DNA of 64,000 nt from Chryseobacterium taiwanense (GTDB lineage: Bacteria > Bacteroidota > Bacteroidia > Flavobacteriales > Weeksellaceae). A program made the translations under genes and the position numbers. Within the stretch, counting starts at the first letter, position 1. Every line of letters begins with the position of its first letter. Under the pieces are notes generated by a model. The model searched no databases. It had not been told where the DNA came from and was given only the letters and a program-made list of their open reading frames with translations. The stretch lies in contig NZ_JWTA01000006.1 in NCBI RefSeq assembly GCF_000813825.1, forward strand, positions 48,328-112,327. Direction: 5' to 3'. This document shows positions 7,786-15,343 of the stretch, one piece after another.

Positions 7786-10236
7786 TTAAACAGAACGAAC
7801 AATATCAGCGAAAACTCCACTTGCTGTAACTTCTGCACCGGCTCCTGCACCTTTCACCACCAAAGGCTGCTCAGAATATCTCGATGTTTTAAAAATCACA
7901 ATATTATCTTTTCCATACAAATGAAAAAGGTCACTTTCGGGAGCAATATGTTGTAATCCGACTTTTGCTTTTCCATCTTTAAATTCAGCAACGTACTTTA
8001 AAATTTTTCCATCATTTTTGGCTTTTTTAAATAAATTTTTAAAGTAAGTTTCATATTTAAATAAAGCGTTATAAAAATCCTCAACACTGCCTTTCATGCA
8101 TTCTTCCGGAAGAAAACTTTCATTTTTAATTTCATTAAATTCTAAAGAATAACCAGCTTCTCTTGCGAGAATTAAAATTTTTCGGGCGACGTCTGTCCCT
8201 GCCAAATCTAATCTCGGATCGGGTTCGGTGTAACCTTCTTTCTGAGCTTGGGCAACGATTTCAGAAAAGGGTTTGCTTCCACCATAATTATTAAAAACAA
8301 AATTTAAAGTTCCACTCAAAACTGCTTGAATAGCAGTGATTTTGTCGCCACTTCTTATCAGATCATTAATTGTTCCGATGATGGGAAGTCCGGCTCCGAC
8401 ATTGGTTTCAAAGAAAAATTTGCAACTGTGATTTCGAGCGATATTTTTTAGATTTTTATAATTTTCAAATTCTGATGAAGCGGCTATTTTGTTACAGGCA
8501 ACAATATTTACACTCTTTTTTAGTAATTTTTCATAAATATTCGGAACGTCTGAACTTGCTGTTACATCAACAAAAATAGAGTTTCTTAAATTCCTTGAAA
8601 TTATTTCCTGAGCAAATTTTTCAGCAGAAGCATTTTCTCCATTTTGATTGAAATTTTCAAATTCATTTTCTGAAATTCCTTGATGTGAGAAAATCATTTT
8701 ACGGTTGTTGGAAAGTCCAGTAATTCTTAAATTAATCAAAAGATTTTCTTTAAGATATTCGTTCTGATCATAAATTTGCTGAATTAATTTCACTCCGACA
8801 TTTCCTGTTCCGCAGATGTAAAGGTGAACTTGCTTTATTTCCGATTCGAAAAACTCTTCATGCAAAATATTCACAGCTTTTTTGATGTCTTTTTCTGAAA
8901 TAACAATGCTGATATTTTTCTCCGAAGAACCTTGCGCAATCGCACGAATATTGATTCCATTATTTCCCAAACAACCAAACATTTTGGCACTTACTCCACT
9001 TCTGCTTTTCATGTTTTCACCGACTAAAGCGACAATAGCAAGATTGGTTTCAATTTTTACGGGGTCAACTCTTTTTAGCTTTAAATCATCTTCAAAAGCG
9101 AAATCAATAGCATTTTTTGCGTTAAAAACATCCTTTTCATGGATAGCAACCGTAATGGAATGTTCAGATGAACTTTGAGTAATGAGAATAACATTCACCT
9201 TTTCATTGCTTAAACACTGAAATAATTTTGCAGAAAATCCCGGAATTCCAATCATTCCGCTTCCTTCTAAAGTCAGTAAAGCAATGTTGCTCATATTTGA
9301 AATTCCGACAGCAATCTGTTGATTTTCAAAGTTGGGTTTTTCTAATTGATGAGAAATTAATGTTCCGAATGCTTCCGGTTCGAAAGTGTTTTTAATTCTT
9401 AGATTAATATTTTTCACCATTACTGGCTGAATGGTTGGAGGATATAAAACTTTTGCTCCAAAATGTGAAAGTTCCATCGCTTCGGCGTACGAAATTTCAG
9501 CAATCGGTTTCGCATTGGAAACTAATCGCGGATCGGAAGTCATCATCCCACTCACATCTGTCCAGATCTGAAGTTCATCTGCACTAATGACAGAAGCAAT
9601 GATAGCCGCAGTATAATCTGAACCGCCTCGTCCTAATGTAGTAGAATTACCTTTTTCATCTCTAGCGATAAATCCGGGAGCAATAATAATTTGATTTTGA
9701 TTTTCACTTAAAAATTGTATCAAATTCCTTTCTGTGGCTTCGAAATTTACTTTCGCGTTGGTGTAATTGCTATTTGTTGTGATGTTTTCAGCAGTGTTCA
9801 TCCAAATGACATCAAGTTCTTCGAATTGTAATCTTGCTGCAATGATATTTGATGAAAGAAATTCACCGTAAGAAGTTATTTTGTCTTTAATTCTATCTGT
9901 AAATTCTCCTAAAACGAAAATTCCGTTGCAGATATCTTCGATATCATTAAAATGTTTTTTTACAAAACTCAACCATGAGCTTTGATCCAAAATTGGAATT
10001 AATTCTTTAACCAGATTTAAATGTTTTTCTTCAAGATTTTTAACAATCTGAAGATAATTTTCATCGCTTTGAGAAGCTAATTTCGCTGCTTTTATCAATT
10101 GATCTGTTACGCCATGAAGTGCTGAAACTACGACAACGACTCTGTTTTTAAGAGATTCTTTCTTTATAATATCTTCGACCTTTACTATATTTTTGGCATT
10201 GGCGACAGAAGTTCCGCCAAATTTTAAAACTTTCAT
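7786..10236 (-). CDS. thrA: Bifunctional aspartate kinase / homoserine dehydrogenase
   Basis: An 816-residue fusion like E. coli ThrA. Residues about 1-300 are aspartokinase (KFGGTSVANAKN at the start, GRGGSDYTAA in the centre). About 310-455 hold two ACT regulatory domains, for feedback by threonine. About 465-816 are homoserine dehydrogenase (LYICGTGNVGVKLIQQI nucleotide loop, ACNKIA, FETNVGAGLPII, GTLNFVFNNY, GTDVARKILILAREAG). It catalyses the first and third steps from aspartate to threonine. It is the first structural gene of the operon, and 90 bases upstream of its start ends a Thr-codon-rich leader peptide. The ACT domains suggest a second, allosteric layer of control. Confidence 0.97.
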   Translation of the reverse strand: MKVLKFGGTSVANAKNIVKVEDIIKKESLKNRVVVVVSALHGVTDQLIKAAKLASQSDENYLQIVKNLEEKHLNLVKELIPILDQSSWLSFVKKHFNDIEDICNGIFVLGEFTDRIKDKITSYGEFLSSNIIAARLQFEELDVIWMNTAENITTNSNYTNAKVNFEATERNLIQFLSENQNQIIIAPGFIARDEKGNSTTLGRGGSDYTAAIIASVISADELQIWTDVSGMMTSDPRLVSNAKPIAEISYAEAMELSHFGAKVLYPPTIQPVMVKNINLRIKNTFEPEAFGTLISHQLEKPNFENQQIAVGISNMSNIALLTLEGSGMIGIPGFSAKLFQCLSNEKVNVILITQSSSEHSITVAIHEKDVFNAKNAIDFAFEDDLKLKRVDPVKIETNLAIVALVGENMKSRSGVSAKMFGCLGNNGINIRAIAQGSSEKNISIVISEKDIKKAVNILHEEFFESEIKQVHLYICGTGNVGVKLIQQIYDQNEYLKENLLINLRITGLSNNRKMIFSHQGISENEFENFNQNGENASAEKFAQEIISRNLRNSIFVDVTASSDVPNIYEKLLKKSVNIVACNKIAASSEFENYKNLKNIARNHSCKFFFETNVGAGLPIIGTINDLIRSGDKITAIQAVLSGTLNFVFNNYGGSKPFSEIVAQAQKEGYTEPDPRLDLAGTDVARKILILAREAGYSLEFNEIKNESFLPEECMKGSVEDFYNALFKYETYFKNLFKKAKNDGKILKYVAEFKDGKAKVGLQHIAPESDLFHLYGKDNIVIFKTSRYSEQPLVVKGAGAGAEVTASGVFADIVRSV

Positions 10237-10271
10237 GATGTTTTATTTTATGTTATGAGAAAATGAAATTT

Positions 10272-10335
10272 TACTCTTTAGGAAAAAGAGTACACGGCTG
10301 TGAATAATATGTGAAAATTTACCCCGTTATGGGGT
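10272..10335 (-). promoter_or_regulatory. thr attenuator: hairpins between leader peptide and thrA
   Basis: The leader RNA has two stems on the minus strand. One is ACCCC/GGGGT (10321-10335), which overlaps the last Thr and Pro codons and the stop of the leader peptide. The second is an 8-bp stem TACTCTTT/AAAGAGTA (10272-10292) followed by a T-rich stretch. A GAAATTTT in the leader coding region could pair with AAAATTTC just after the second stem, offering an alternative fold. This is the usual arrangement for ribosome-stalling attenuation; the exact terminator and antiterminator pairing is inferred by eye. Confidence 0.65.
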
Positions 10336-10431
10336 AGTCGTAGTTGTTGTAGCAATAATAGAAACAAAATTTCCTTCCGAAATAGAGAAATTCGGAGCAG
10401 AAATATCAGATATGTTTCTTAAAAAATTCAT
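10327..10431 (-). CDS. thr operon leader peptide
   Basis: A 34-codon frame that starts at ATG 10429-10431 and stops at TAA 10327-10329. It ends in Ile-Ile-Ala followed by six consecutive threonine codons (ACA ACA ACT ACG ACT ACC) and Pro. A run of Thr codons with neighbouring Ile codons directly upstream of thrA is the hallmark of a translated attenuator that senses charged tRNA-Thr (and perhaps tRNA-Ile). A hairpin overlaps the end of the frame. A consensus promoter lies immediately upstream, so the peptide has a very short 5' leader and may be translated nearly leaderless. The peptide itself probably has no function beyond regulation. Confidence 0.85.
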   Translation of the reverse strand: MNFLRNISDISAPNFSISEGNFVSIIATTTTTTP

Positions 10432-10442
10432 TGTTACTTGAA

Positions 10443-10471
10443 CAAATGTACAAATTATTTTAAAACACAAA
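10443..10471 (-). promoter_or_regulatory. Promoter of the thr operon
   Basis: On the minus strand TTTG (10468-10471), a 17-nt spacer and TACATTTG (10443-10450) match the Bacteroidota consensus at both boxes. The -7 box ends 11 nt before the leader-peptide ATG. Confidence 0.75.
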
Positions 10472-10598
10472 TAAAATTTAGTGTCAAATATTATTTATTG
10501 GATATAATTTAACATAAAATAATATTTATCAATATGTAGTGATTTAATTAGTTTAATTATCTATTTTTAAATGAGTTAAATTAATGAAACTAAATACT

Positions 10599-10784
10599 AT
10601 GAAAAATTTAAAGAAATTAGACAGACAAAACTTAAAAGTAATTAACGGAGCCAGAACCTGTAATTACACTTGTCCTCCCGGACCTTATGGTCCCGGTTTT
10701 CCGAAATCTTGTGCAGACTATGATGCTTTACCGGAATGTTGTAAGTCTAAAGTGTTATTAAGCTACGAATGCTCTCTTGATTAA
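10599..10784 (+). CDS. Six-cysteine double-glycine-type leader peptide, copy 1
   Basis: A 61-residue precursor-like peptide. The leader is MKNLKKLDRQNLKVINGA and the remainder has six Cys, with a CPPGPYGPG segment. The start at 10599 is preferred over an ATG 15 bases earlier because the sequence before it (AAACTA, then TACTATG) is repeated before copy 2. The leader form (Lys/Leu-rich helix ending in NGA) is that of the bacteriocin-like precursors common in Chryseobacterium, whose leaders are cut after a GG or GA by peptidase-containing ABC exporters. No transporter or modifying enzyme is nearby. The mature product would be about 43 residues with up to three disulfides. Function unknown. Confidence 0.75.
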   Translation: MKNLKKLDRQNLKVINGARTCNYTCPPGPYGPGFPKSCADYDALPECCKSKVLLSYECSLD

Positions 10785-10816
10785 GATTTATAGTGTAACC
10801 ATCAAAACTATTTACT

Positions 10817-11044
10817 ATGAAAAATTTACAAAAACTAAGCAGACGAAATTTAGAACAGGTTAACGGGGCTGGAATTCCTCCAATTTCTCACTGTAACGGA
10901 TGTCCGACAGGAGCATTTGGTCCTGGAAGTAACCATTCTTATTCTTGTGAAGCCTATTGGAATCTTCCTGAGACCTGCAGAAATTGTGTGTTGGTAAGTA
11001 TGGACTGTTTTCAAATGATTGAATTACAAAATAAATACCAATGA
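10817..11044 (+). CDS. Six-cysteine double-glycine-type leader peptide, copy 2
   Basis: A 75-residue paralogue of the peptide at 10599. It has the leader MKNLQKLSRRNLEQVNGA, then six Cys with the same order of landmarks: CNGCPTG, G-P-G, C-x2-Y, L-x3-C-x2-C-V and S-x2-C. It extends about 12 residues past the last Cys, further than its neighbours do. It follows copy 1 by 32 bases, and its stop overlaps the start of copy 3 by four bases (ATGA), which indicates translational coupling and one transcript. No dedicated export gene lies within the neighbouring 10 kb. Confidence 0.75.
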   Translation: MKNLQKLSRRNLEQVNGAGIPPISHCNGCPTGAFGPGSNHSYSCEAYWNLPETCRNCVLVSMDCFQMIELQNKYQ

Positions 11045-11223
11045 AAAAATTAACAAGATCAGCATTAAAGAATATCAAAGGTGCTTTAACTTGTTCAGGG
11101 TGTCCTGTCGGAAATAATTACGGAACAGGTCCTGAGTATTCAAACACTTGTGCGCAATATTTTGCATTGTCTTATAATTGTCAGATGTGCGTAGATGTAA
11201 GTGCAGATTGTTTTGAAAATTAA
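11041..11223 (+). CDS. Six-cysteine double-glycine-type leader peptide, copy 3
   Basis: A 60-residue third paralogue with a shorter leader (MKKLTRSALKNIKGA) ending in KGA, then the same six-Cys core: CSGCPVG, G-T-G, C-x2-Y-x2-L, C-x2-C-V and S-x2-C. The ATG overlaps the stop of copy 2. A terminator hairpin follows at 11231. Three divergent copies keeping all six cysteines implies selection on a disulfide or thioether scaffold. Whether they are bacteriocins, signals or something else is open. Confidence 0.75.
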   Translation: MKKLTRSALKNIKGALTCSGCPVGNNYGTGPEYSNTCAQYFALSYNCQMCVDVSADCFEN

Positions 11224-11230
11224 TTTTAAA

Positions 11231-11256
11231 AAAAGCACTGCGAAAACAGTGCTTTT
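11231..11256. terminator. Convergent terminator hairpin
   Basis: Arms AAAAGCACTG (11231-11240) and CAGTGCTTTT (11247-11256). It lies between the peptide cluster (plus) and the nadA stop (minus) and can serve both. Confidence 0.8.
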
Positions 11257-11259
11257 GAT

Positions 11260-12279
11260 TTATTTTATACTTTTTGAAAGGTCAAGCATTGCCTCGATTG
11301 GTTTTAATGCTCTTAGTCTTAAATCTTCATCGATTAGAATTTCAGGAAGCTCATATTTCATACATAAATACAGTTTTTCCATAGTGTTGCGCTTCATGTA
11401 GAAACATTCAGAACAGTTGCAGCTTTCATCAAAAACCAAAGCTGGAATCAATTCTTTATGAGGAGCACGTTTTTTCATTTCGTGTAGAATTCCTTCTTCT
11501 GTTGCAATGATGAATCTTTGACAATCATCTTTTTGAACGTAATCCAATAATGCAGAAGTAGATCCGATGAAGTGTGCTAATTTCAACACAGATTCTTCAC
11601 TTTCAGGGTGAGCAATCAGTTTTGCATCTGGATTGTCTGCCAATTGTTTAGCAATTCTTTCCATTGAAAAGGCTTCGTGAACGATACAGCTTCCATCCCA
11701 AAGAATCATATCACGACCCGTTTTTTGAGATAAATATCTTCCTAAGTTTTTATCTGGAGCGAAAATAATCGGTCTGTCCTTTGGAAGGGCTTCAATCACC
11801 GTTTCAGCGTTTGAACTTGTTACGATAATATCACTTTCTGCCTTCGTTTCTGCATTACAATTAATATAGGTTGCAACTAAAGCATTCGGATGTTGCTCAC
11901 GCATTTTTCTCAACCCTTCTCCGGAACAACCGTCTGCTAAAGAACATCCTGCCATTGTATCGGGAAGAACAACTTTTTTCGTAGGGTTCAGAATTTTTGC
12001 AGCTTCTGCCATGAAATGGACTCCGCAGAAAACAATCATGTCGGCATTCGTATCTTTTGCCTGTCTTGCTAACTGTAGAGAATCTCCTAAGAAATCAGCA
12101 ATATCCTGAATTTCTCCAGGTTGGTAATAATGCGCTAAAATCACCGCATTTTTTTCTTCTTTCAATTTAAGAATCGCCTTTACAAGCTCTTCTCCTTGAG
12201 GAATTACCAAATCTTTAATATCCAAAAAACCTTTTACCGGAATTGTAGATTTAGCTTTTTCTAATGTTTCGGTACTCAT
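11260..12279 (-). CDS. nadA: Quinolinate synthase
   Basis: A 339-residue [4Fe-4S] enzyme that condenses iminoaspartate with dihydroxyacetone phosphate to quinolinate in NAD synthesis. It shows AVILAHYYQPGEIQDIADFLGDS at the start. Cys residues suited to the cluster are in CGVHFM, MAGCSLADGC and the C-terminal CNCSECFYMKRNTMEKL motif. It lies downstream of yicC-gmk on the same strand, 110 bases after gmk. It shares the hairpin at 11231-11256 as terminator. Confidence 0.95.
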   Translation of the reverse strand: MSTETLEKAKSTIPVKGFLDIKDLVIPQGEELVKAILKLKEEKNAVILAHYYQPGEIQDIADFLGDSLQLARQAKDTNADMIVFCGVHFMAEAAKILNPTKKVVLPDTMAGCSLADGCSGEGLRKMREQHPNALVATYINCNAETKAESDIIVTSSNAETVIEALPKDRPIIFAPDKNLGRYLSQKTGRDMILWDGSCIVHEAFSMERIAKQLADNPDAKLIAHPESEESVLKLAHFIGSTSALLDYVQKDDCQRFIIATEEGILHEMKKRAPHKELIPALVFDESCNCSECFYMKRNTMEKLYLCMKYELPEILIDEDLRLRALKPIEAMLDLSKSIK

Positions 12280-12304
12280 ATCAACCTCAATGTTTTTTGA
12301 TTAT

Positions 12305-12340
12305 AGAAGTTAGATGTTAGAAATCAAAAGTTAGGTTTGG
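12305..12340. repeat. Word-like intergenic repeat (GAAGTTAG type)
   Basis: A short stretch with tandem-like words AGAAGTTAGATGTTAGAAATC and AAAGTTAGG between nadA and gmk. A sister stretch with the same words occurs at 28400-28435. No coding potential. Confidence 0.4.
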
Positions 12341-12389
12341 GTGTCGATAATTTACTGACACTTTTAAACTGTCTTCTGGTTTCCCGCTT

Positions 12390-12956
12390 CTAGTTTCTTT
12401 CTATAAAATTTTTTATTAAACTTTCAATTTCTTCTTTTGCAATATTCAAATCGTTATTGATTACGATTTTATCAAATTCTTTCGCGTAAGACATTTCTTC
12501 TTCTGCCTTTGCTACACGGGTTTTGATGGTTTCTGCATCATCTGTGTTTCTTGAAATCAATCTTCGTTCCAATTCTTCAATGGAAGGTGGTTTTATGAAA
12601 ATTGACAAAGCCTGTTCTCCGAAATATTTCTTTAAGGAAATACCACCTTTTACATCAACATCAAAAATCACCACTTTTCCCTGATTCCAGATTTTTTCGA
12701 CTTCAGATTTTAAAGTTCCGTAATATTTATCAGTATAAACCTCTTCAAATTCTACAAAAGCATCTTCTGAAATTTTCTGCCTGAATTCATCGGGACTTAA
12801 AAAATGATAATCCACTGCATGAACTTCACTTCCTCTTGGTTGTCTCGTTGTACAAGAAATTGAGAACTTTAATTCATTAAATACTTCCAAAGAATGCTTT
12901 ACTAATGTAGTTTTTCCGCTTCCCGATGGCGCCGAAAATATGATAACTTTATTCAT
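12390..12956 (-). CDS. gmk: Guanylate kinase
   Basis: A 188-residue kinase that phosphorylates GMP to GDP. The P-loop SAPSGSGKTTL is at residues 8-18, followed by the GMP-binding SISCTTRQPRGSE and VDYHFLS segments and the lid SRNTDDAETIKTR. The length is typical. It lies 72 bases downstream of yicC, the usual yicC-gmk neighbourhood, and shares its orientation. Confidence 0.96.
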   Translation of the reverse strand: MNKVIIFSAPSGSGKTTLVKHSLEVFNELKFSISCTTRQPRGSEVHAVDYHFLSPDEFRQKISEDAFVEFEEVYTDKYYGTLKSEVEKIWNQGKVVIFDVDVKGGISLKKYFGEQALSIFIKPPSIEELERRLISRNTDDAETIKTRVAKAEEEMSYAKEFDKIVINNDLNIAKEEIESLIKNFIERN

Positions 12957-12960
12957 ATGG

Positions 12961-13027
12961 TTGTTGGTTGATCGTTTCTAGTTGATAGTTCTAAAGCAAG
13001 CAACCATCAACTAAAAACCATCAACTA
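12961..13027. repeat. Word-like intergenic repeat (CATCAACTA type)
   Basis: The gap between gmk and yicC is almost entirely built of inverted and direct copies of one word: TTGGTTGAT and AGTTGATAGTT on the left, AACCATCAACTA twice on the right. It can fold back on itself. No gene. Confidence 0.45.
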
Positions 13028-13028
13028 A

Positions 13029-13886
13029 TTATAATACGTTTAACGTCTGTTCTTTAATTTTTTCCAAATCATCTTTCATCATGACTACCAATTTCTGAAT
13101 GGCTGCATGATTGGCTTTTGAACCTAATGTATTGATTTCACGACCGATTTCCTGGGAAATAAATCCTAGTTTTTTTCCGTTGAAATCTTCGTTATCCATT
13201 ACTTCTTTGTAATATTTTAAATGTTGAGCTAGTCTCACTTTTTCCTCAGAAATATCTAATTTTTCAGTGAAGTAAGCCATTTCCTGATAAAAACGGGTTT
13301 CATCAACATTTTCAAATTCTTTCAATGTTTTTTGATAACGTTCTTTTACCGCAACAATTCTTTCTTCTTCATAAGGAATCACTTCAGAAAGATTTTTATC
13401 AATATTTTGAATGTTTCTTTCTAATTCTTCATGCAAAATTTTACCTTCTGTTTTTCTGAATTCCTCGAAACGGTCAATCGCGGCATTAACGATTTTAGCC
13501 AAAGCTTCCCATTCACCTTCAGCCAATTCATCGGGTCTTGAAGAGATGGCATCCGGAAGTCGAACCGCCATTTTCAAGTATTCAAAATCTGGACCGTCTG
13601 ATGCGATGTTTCTAAGTTCATTGATATAAGAATCAATTAAACCTTTATTGATTTTTACATCGTTTGTTTCTTCAAGATTCTCTATATTAACGTAGCAGTC
13701 TACTTTTCCACGGATGAGTCTATCGTTAAGAATTTTTCGTACTTCAAATTCTTTTTCTTTATATCTCAAAGGAATTTTGATATTCAAATCAAAGCTTTTG
13801 CTGTTCAGTGATTTAATATCTATTGTTATTTTTTTTCCTTCAAAAACACCTTCGGCTCTACCAAAGCCTGTCATTGATAAAATCAT
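13029..13886 (-). CDS. yicC: YicC family endoribonuclease
   Basis: A 285-residue protein starting MILSMTGFGRAEG, the family signature. The middle contains the GKVDCYVNIE segment, and the end carries the conserved FISQEIGREINTLGSKAN motif. YicC proteins are reported to act as RNA endonucleases affecting small-RNA stability; the name is from family knowledge. It is first in the yicC-gmk(-nadA) unit and points away from miaA. Confidence 0.92.
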   Translation of the reverse strand: MILSMTGFGRAEGVFEGKKITIDIKSLNSKSFDLNIKIPLRYKEKEFEVRKILNDRLIRGKVDCYVNIENLEETNDVKINKGLIDSYINELRNIASDGPDFEYLKMAVRLPDAISSRPDELAEGEWEALAKIVNAAIDRFEEFRKTEGKILHEELERNIQNIDKNLSEVIPYEEERIVAVKERYQKTLKEFENVDETRFYQEMAYFTEKLDISEEKVRLAQHLKYYKEVMDNEDFNGKKLGFISQEIGREINTLGSKANHAAIQKLVVMMKDDLEKIKEQTLNVL

Positions 13887-13943
13887 AGTTTTTTATTGTC
13901 GTACAAAGATAATCATTTAAGTCTATGTATTAACTATATTCCA

Positions 13944-14082
13944 TTTTTACCACAAAAGAGACAAAAGAAAATTGTGAAAATATTTAGCTTGGCAAAAGTT
14001 CAAAAAAGCAGAATAAAAACTTTTTCTAACTTTTTAATTTCTAAAAAACAACTAAAATCTTTTTTGACTTTTGTGGTAAAAA
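13944..14082. repeat. Inverted repeat with ACCACAAAAG ends
   Basis: TTTTTACCACAAAAG (13944-13958) is matched by its exact reverse complement CTTTTGTGGTAAAAA at 14068-14082, spaced 109 bases apart. The inside is A-rich with no convincing gene. A second ACAAAAG copy follows the left arm. It lies in the yicC-miaA divergent gap, so miaA transcription must start at or after it. Confidence 0.6.
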
Positions 14083-14113
14083 TCAAAAAATCAATTTTTC
14101 GTAAATTAGCGCT

Positions 14114-15034
14114 GTGAAAAAGAAAAACTTAATTTCTGTTGTAGGTCCTACTGGAATTGGAAAAACAAGATTGGCGATTGATTTGGCTAAACATTTCAAT
14201 ACGGAAATTATTTCCTGCGATTCGCGTCAGTTTTTTAACGAAATGAAAATCGGAACTGCATCGCCTTCAGAGGAAGAGTTGGCGGAAGCACCTCATCATT
14301 TTATCGGAAATCTTTCGGTGGAAGAATATTATTCTATCGGGCAATATGAAGAAGATGCTTTAAAAAAACTCAATGAACTTTTTGAAAATCATGATACCGT
14401 CATTTTGGTTGGTGGAAGTATGATGTATGAAAAAGCGGTAATTGAAGGTTTGAACGATTTACCAGAAGCCGATGAAGACAATCAGAAAAAATTAAATGAA
14501 ATTTTCGAGAACGAAGGAATTGATAAACTTCAGGAAATTTTAAAAGAACTCGACCCTGAATATTTTGCGGTGGTGGATTTTCACAATCACAGAAGGCTTC
14601 TACGAGCAATTGATGTAATCTGGCAAACAAATAAAAAATATTCTGAATTAATTGCTGTTTCTCAAGACTCAAGAGATTTTAAAACCATTCGAATTGGAAT
14701 TGAAGCTCCGAGAGAAGAGTTGTACGACCGAATCAATAGGAGAGTGGATATTATGATAGAGAAAGGTTTGTTGGATGAAGCAAAAAGTTTAGAGAAATTT
14801 AAGCATTTGACAGCTTTGAATACTGTTGGTTATGCCGAATTATTCAAATATTTTGATGGTGAATGGGAATTGGATTTTGCCGTTTCTGAAATTAAGAAAA
14901 ACAGTCGAAGATATGCAAAACGTCAATTGACTTGGTATCGAAAAGCGGATGATATTCATTATTTACAGTTGGGATATTCGCGGGAGGATTTTGATGGGTT
15001 GATTGGGTATATTAATGAGCAATTTCAAAAATAA
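14114..15034 (+). CDS. miaA: tRNA dimethylallyltransferase
   Basis: A 306-residue enzyme that adds the dimethylallyl group to A37 of tRNAs reading UNN codons. The P-loop GPTGIGKTRLAI is at residues 11-22, followed by ISCDSRQFF with the catalytic Asp, the HHFIGN segment, VGGSMMY and the late RRYAKRQLTWYR tRNA-binding motif. The start is GTG at 14114, because no in-frame ATG precedes the P-loop closely. A TAAATTAG -7-like box lies at 14102-14109, so the mRNA may be close to leaderless. Confidence 0.95.
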   Translation: MKKKNLISVVGPTGIGKTRLAIDLAKHFNTEIISCDSRQFFNEMKIGTASPSEEELAEAPHHFIGNLSVEEYYSIGQYEEDALKKLNELFENHDTVILVGGSMMYEKAVIEGLNDLPEADEDNQKKLNEIFENEGIDKLQEILKELDPEYFAVVDFHNHRRLLRAIDVIWQTNKKYSELIAVSQDSRDFKTIRIGIEAPREELYDRINRRVDIMIEKGLLDEAKSLEKFKHLTALNTVGYAELFKYFDGEWELDFAVSEIKKNSRRYAKRQLTWYRKADDIHYLQLGYSREDFDGLIGYINEQFQK

Positions 15035-15037
15035 TTC

Positions 15038-15176
15038 TTTTTAAACCATTAAGATTTTAATTAAGGAGTTTAGAATATTAAGGTGAGCTTCGCTTTTAGT
15101 ATAATGCTGATTAAAAAATCTATTTGATTTTTCTTAATCAAGCTTAACAACTTAAATGCACTTAATGGTTTAAAAA
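15038..15176. repeat. Palindromic intergenic repeat, copy next to miaA
   Basis: A 139-bp element bounded by TTTTTAAACCATTAAG (15038-15053) and its reverse complement CTTAATGGTTTAAAAA (15161-15176). The interior reads AAGGAGTTTAGAATATTAAGG then GAGCTTCGCTTTTAG. A related element in reverse orientation is at 16971-17080. With the repeat at 15185-15260, it fills the 309-base gap after miaA. Confidence 0.75.
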
Positions 15177-15184
15177 TTCTGCAT

Positions 15185-15260
15185 TGTCATTCTGACGAAG
15201 GAAGAATCTCTGCAAATAATTATAGATTCTTCACTCCACTTTGTTTCGTTCAGAATGACA
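15185..15260. repeat. Hairpin-forming repeat (TGTCATTCTGA ends)
   Basis: TGTCATTCTGACGAA at the left end pairs with TTCGTTCAGAATGACA at the right end. An inner pair GAAGAATCT / AGATTCTTC closes a loop of about 15 bases. The whole 76 bp can form one long imperfect hairpin. This form is a known dispersed intergenic repeat type in flavobacteria. Confidence 0.7.
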
Positions 15261-15343
15261 GTATAAATGTTTTTTTAAATTTAAAAACGAAAAAAATGCA
15301 GCCCCGAAAGACCGCATTCCATTAACAATATAATTTTAATTTA

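Noticed and set aside
10327..10335. ACCCC/GGGGT stem as a simple terminator for the leader
   Set aside because: It overlaps the leader peptide end and is not followed by a good T run; better read as part of the attenuator fold.
13896..14117. 73-residue plus-strand frame between yicC and miaA
   Set aside because: It is Lys/Ser/Phe-rich, lies inside an inverted repeat element and overlaps the expected miaA promoter; no family resemblance.
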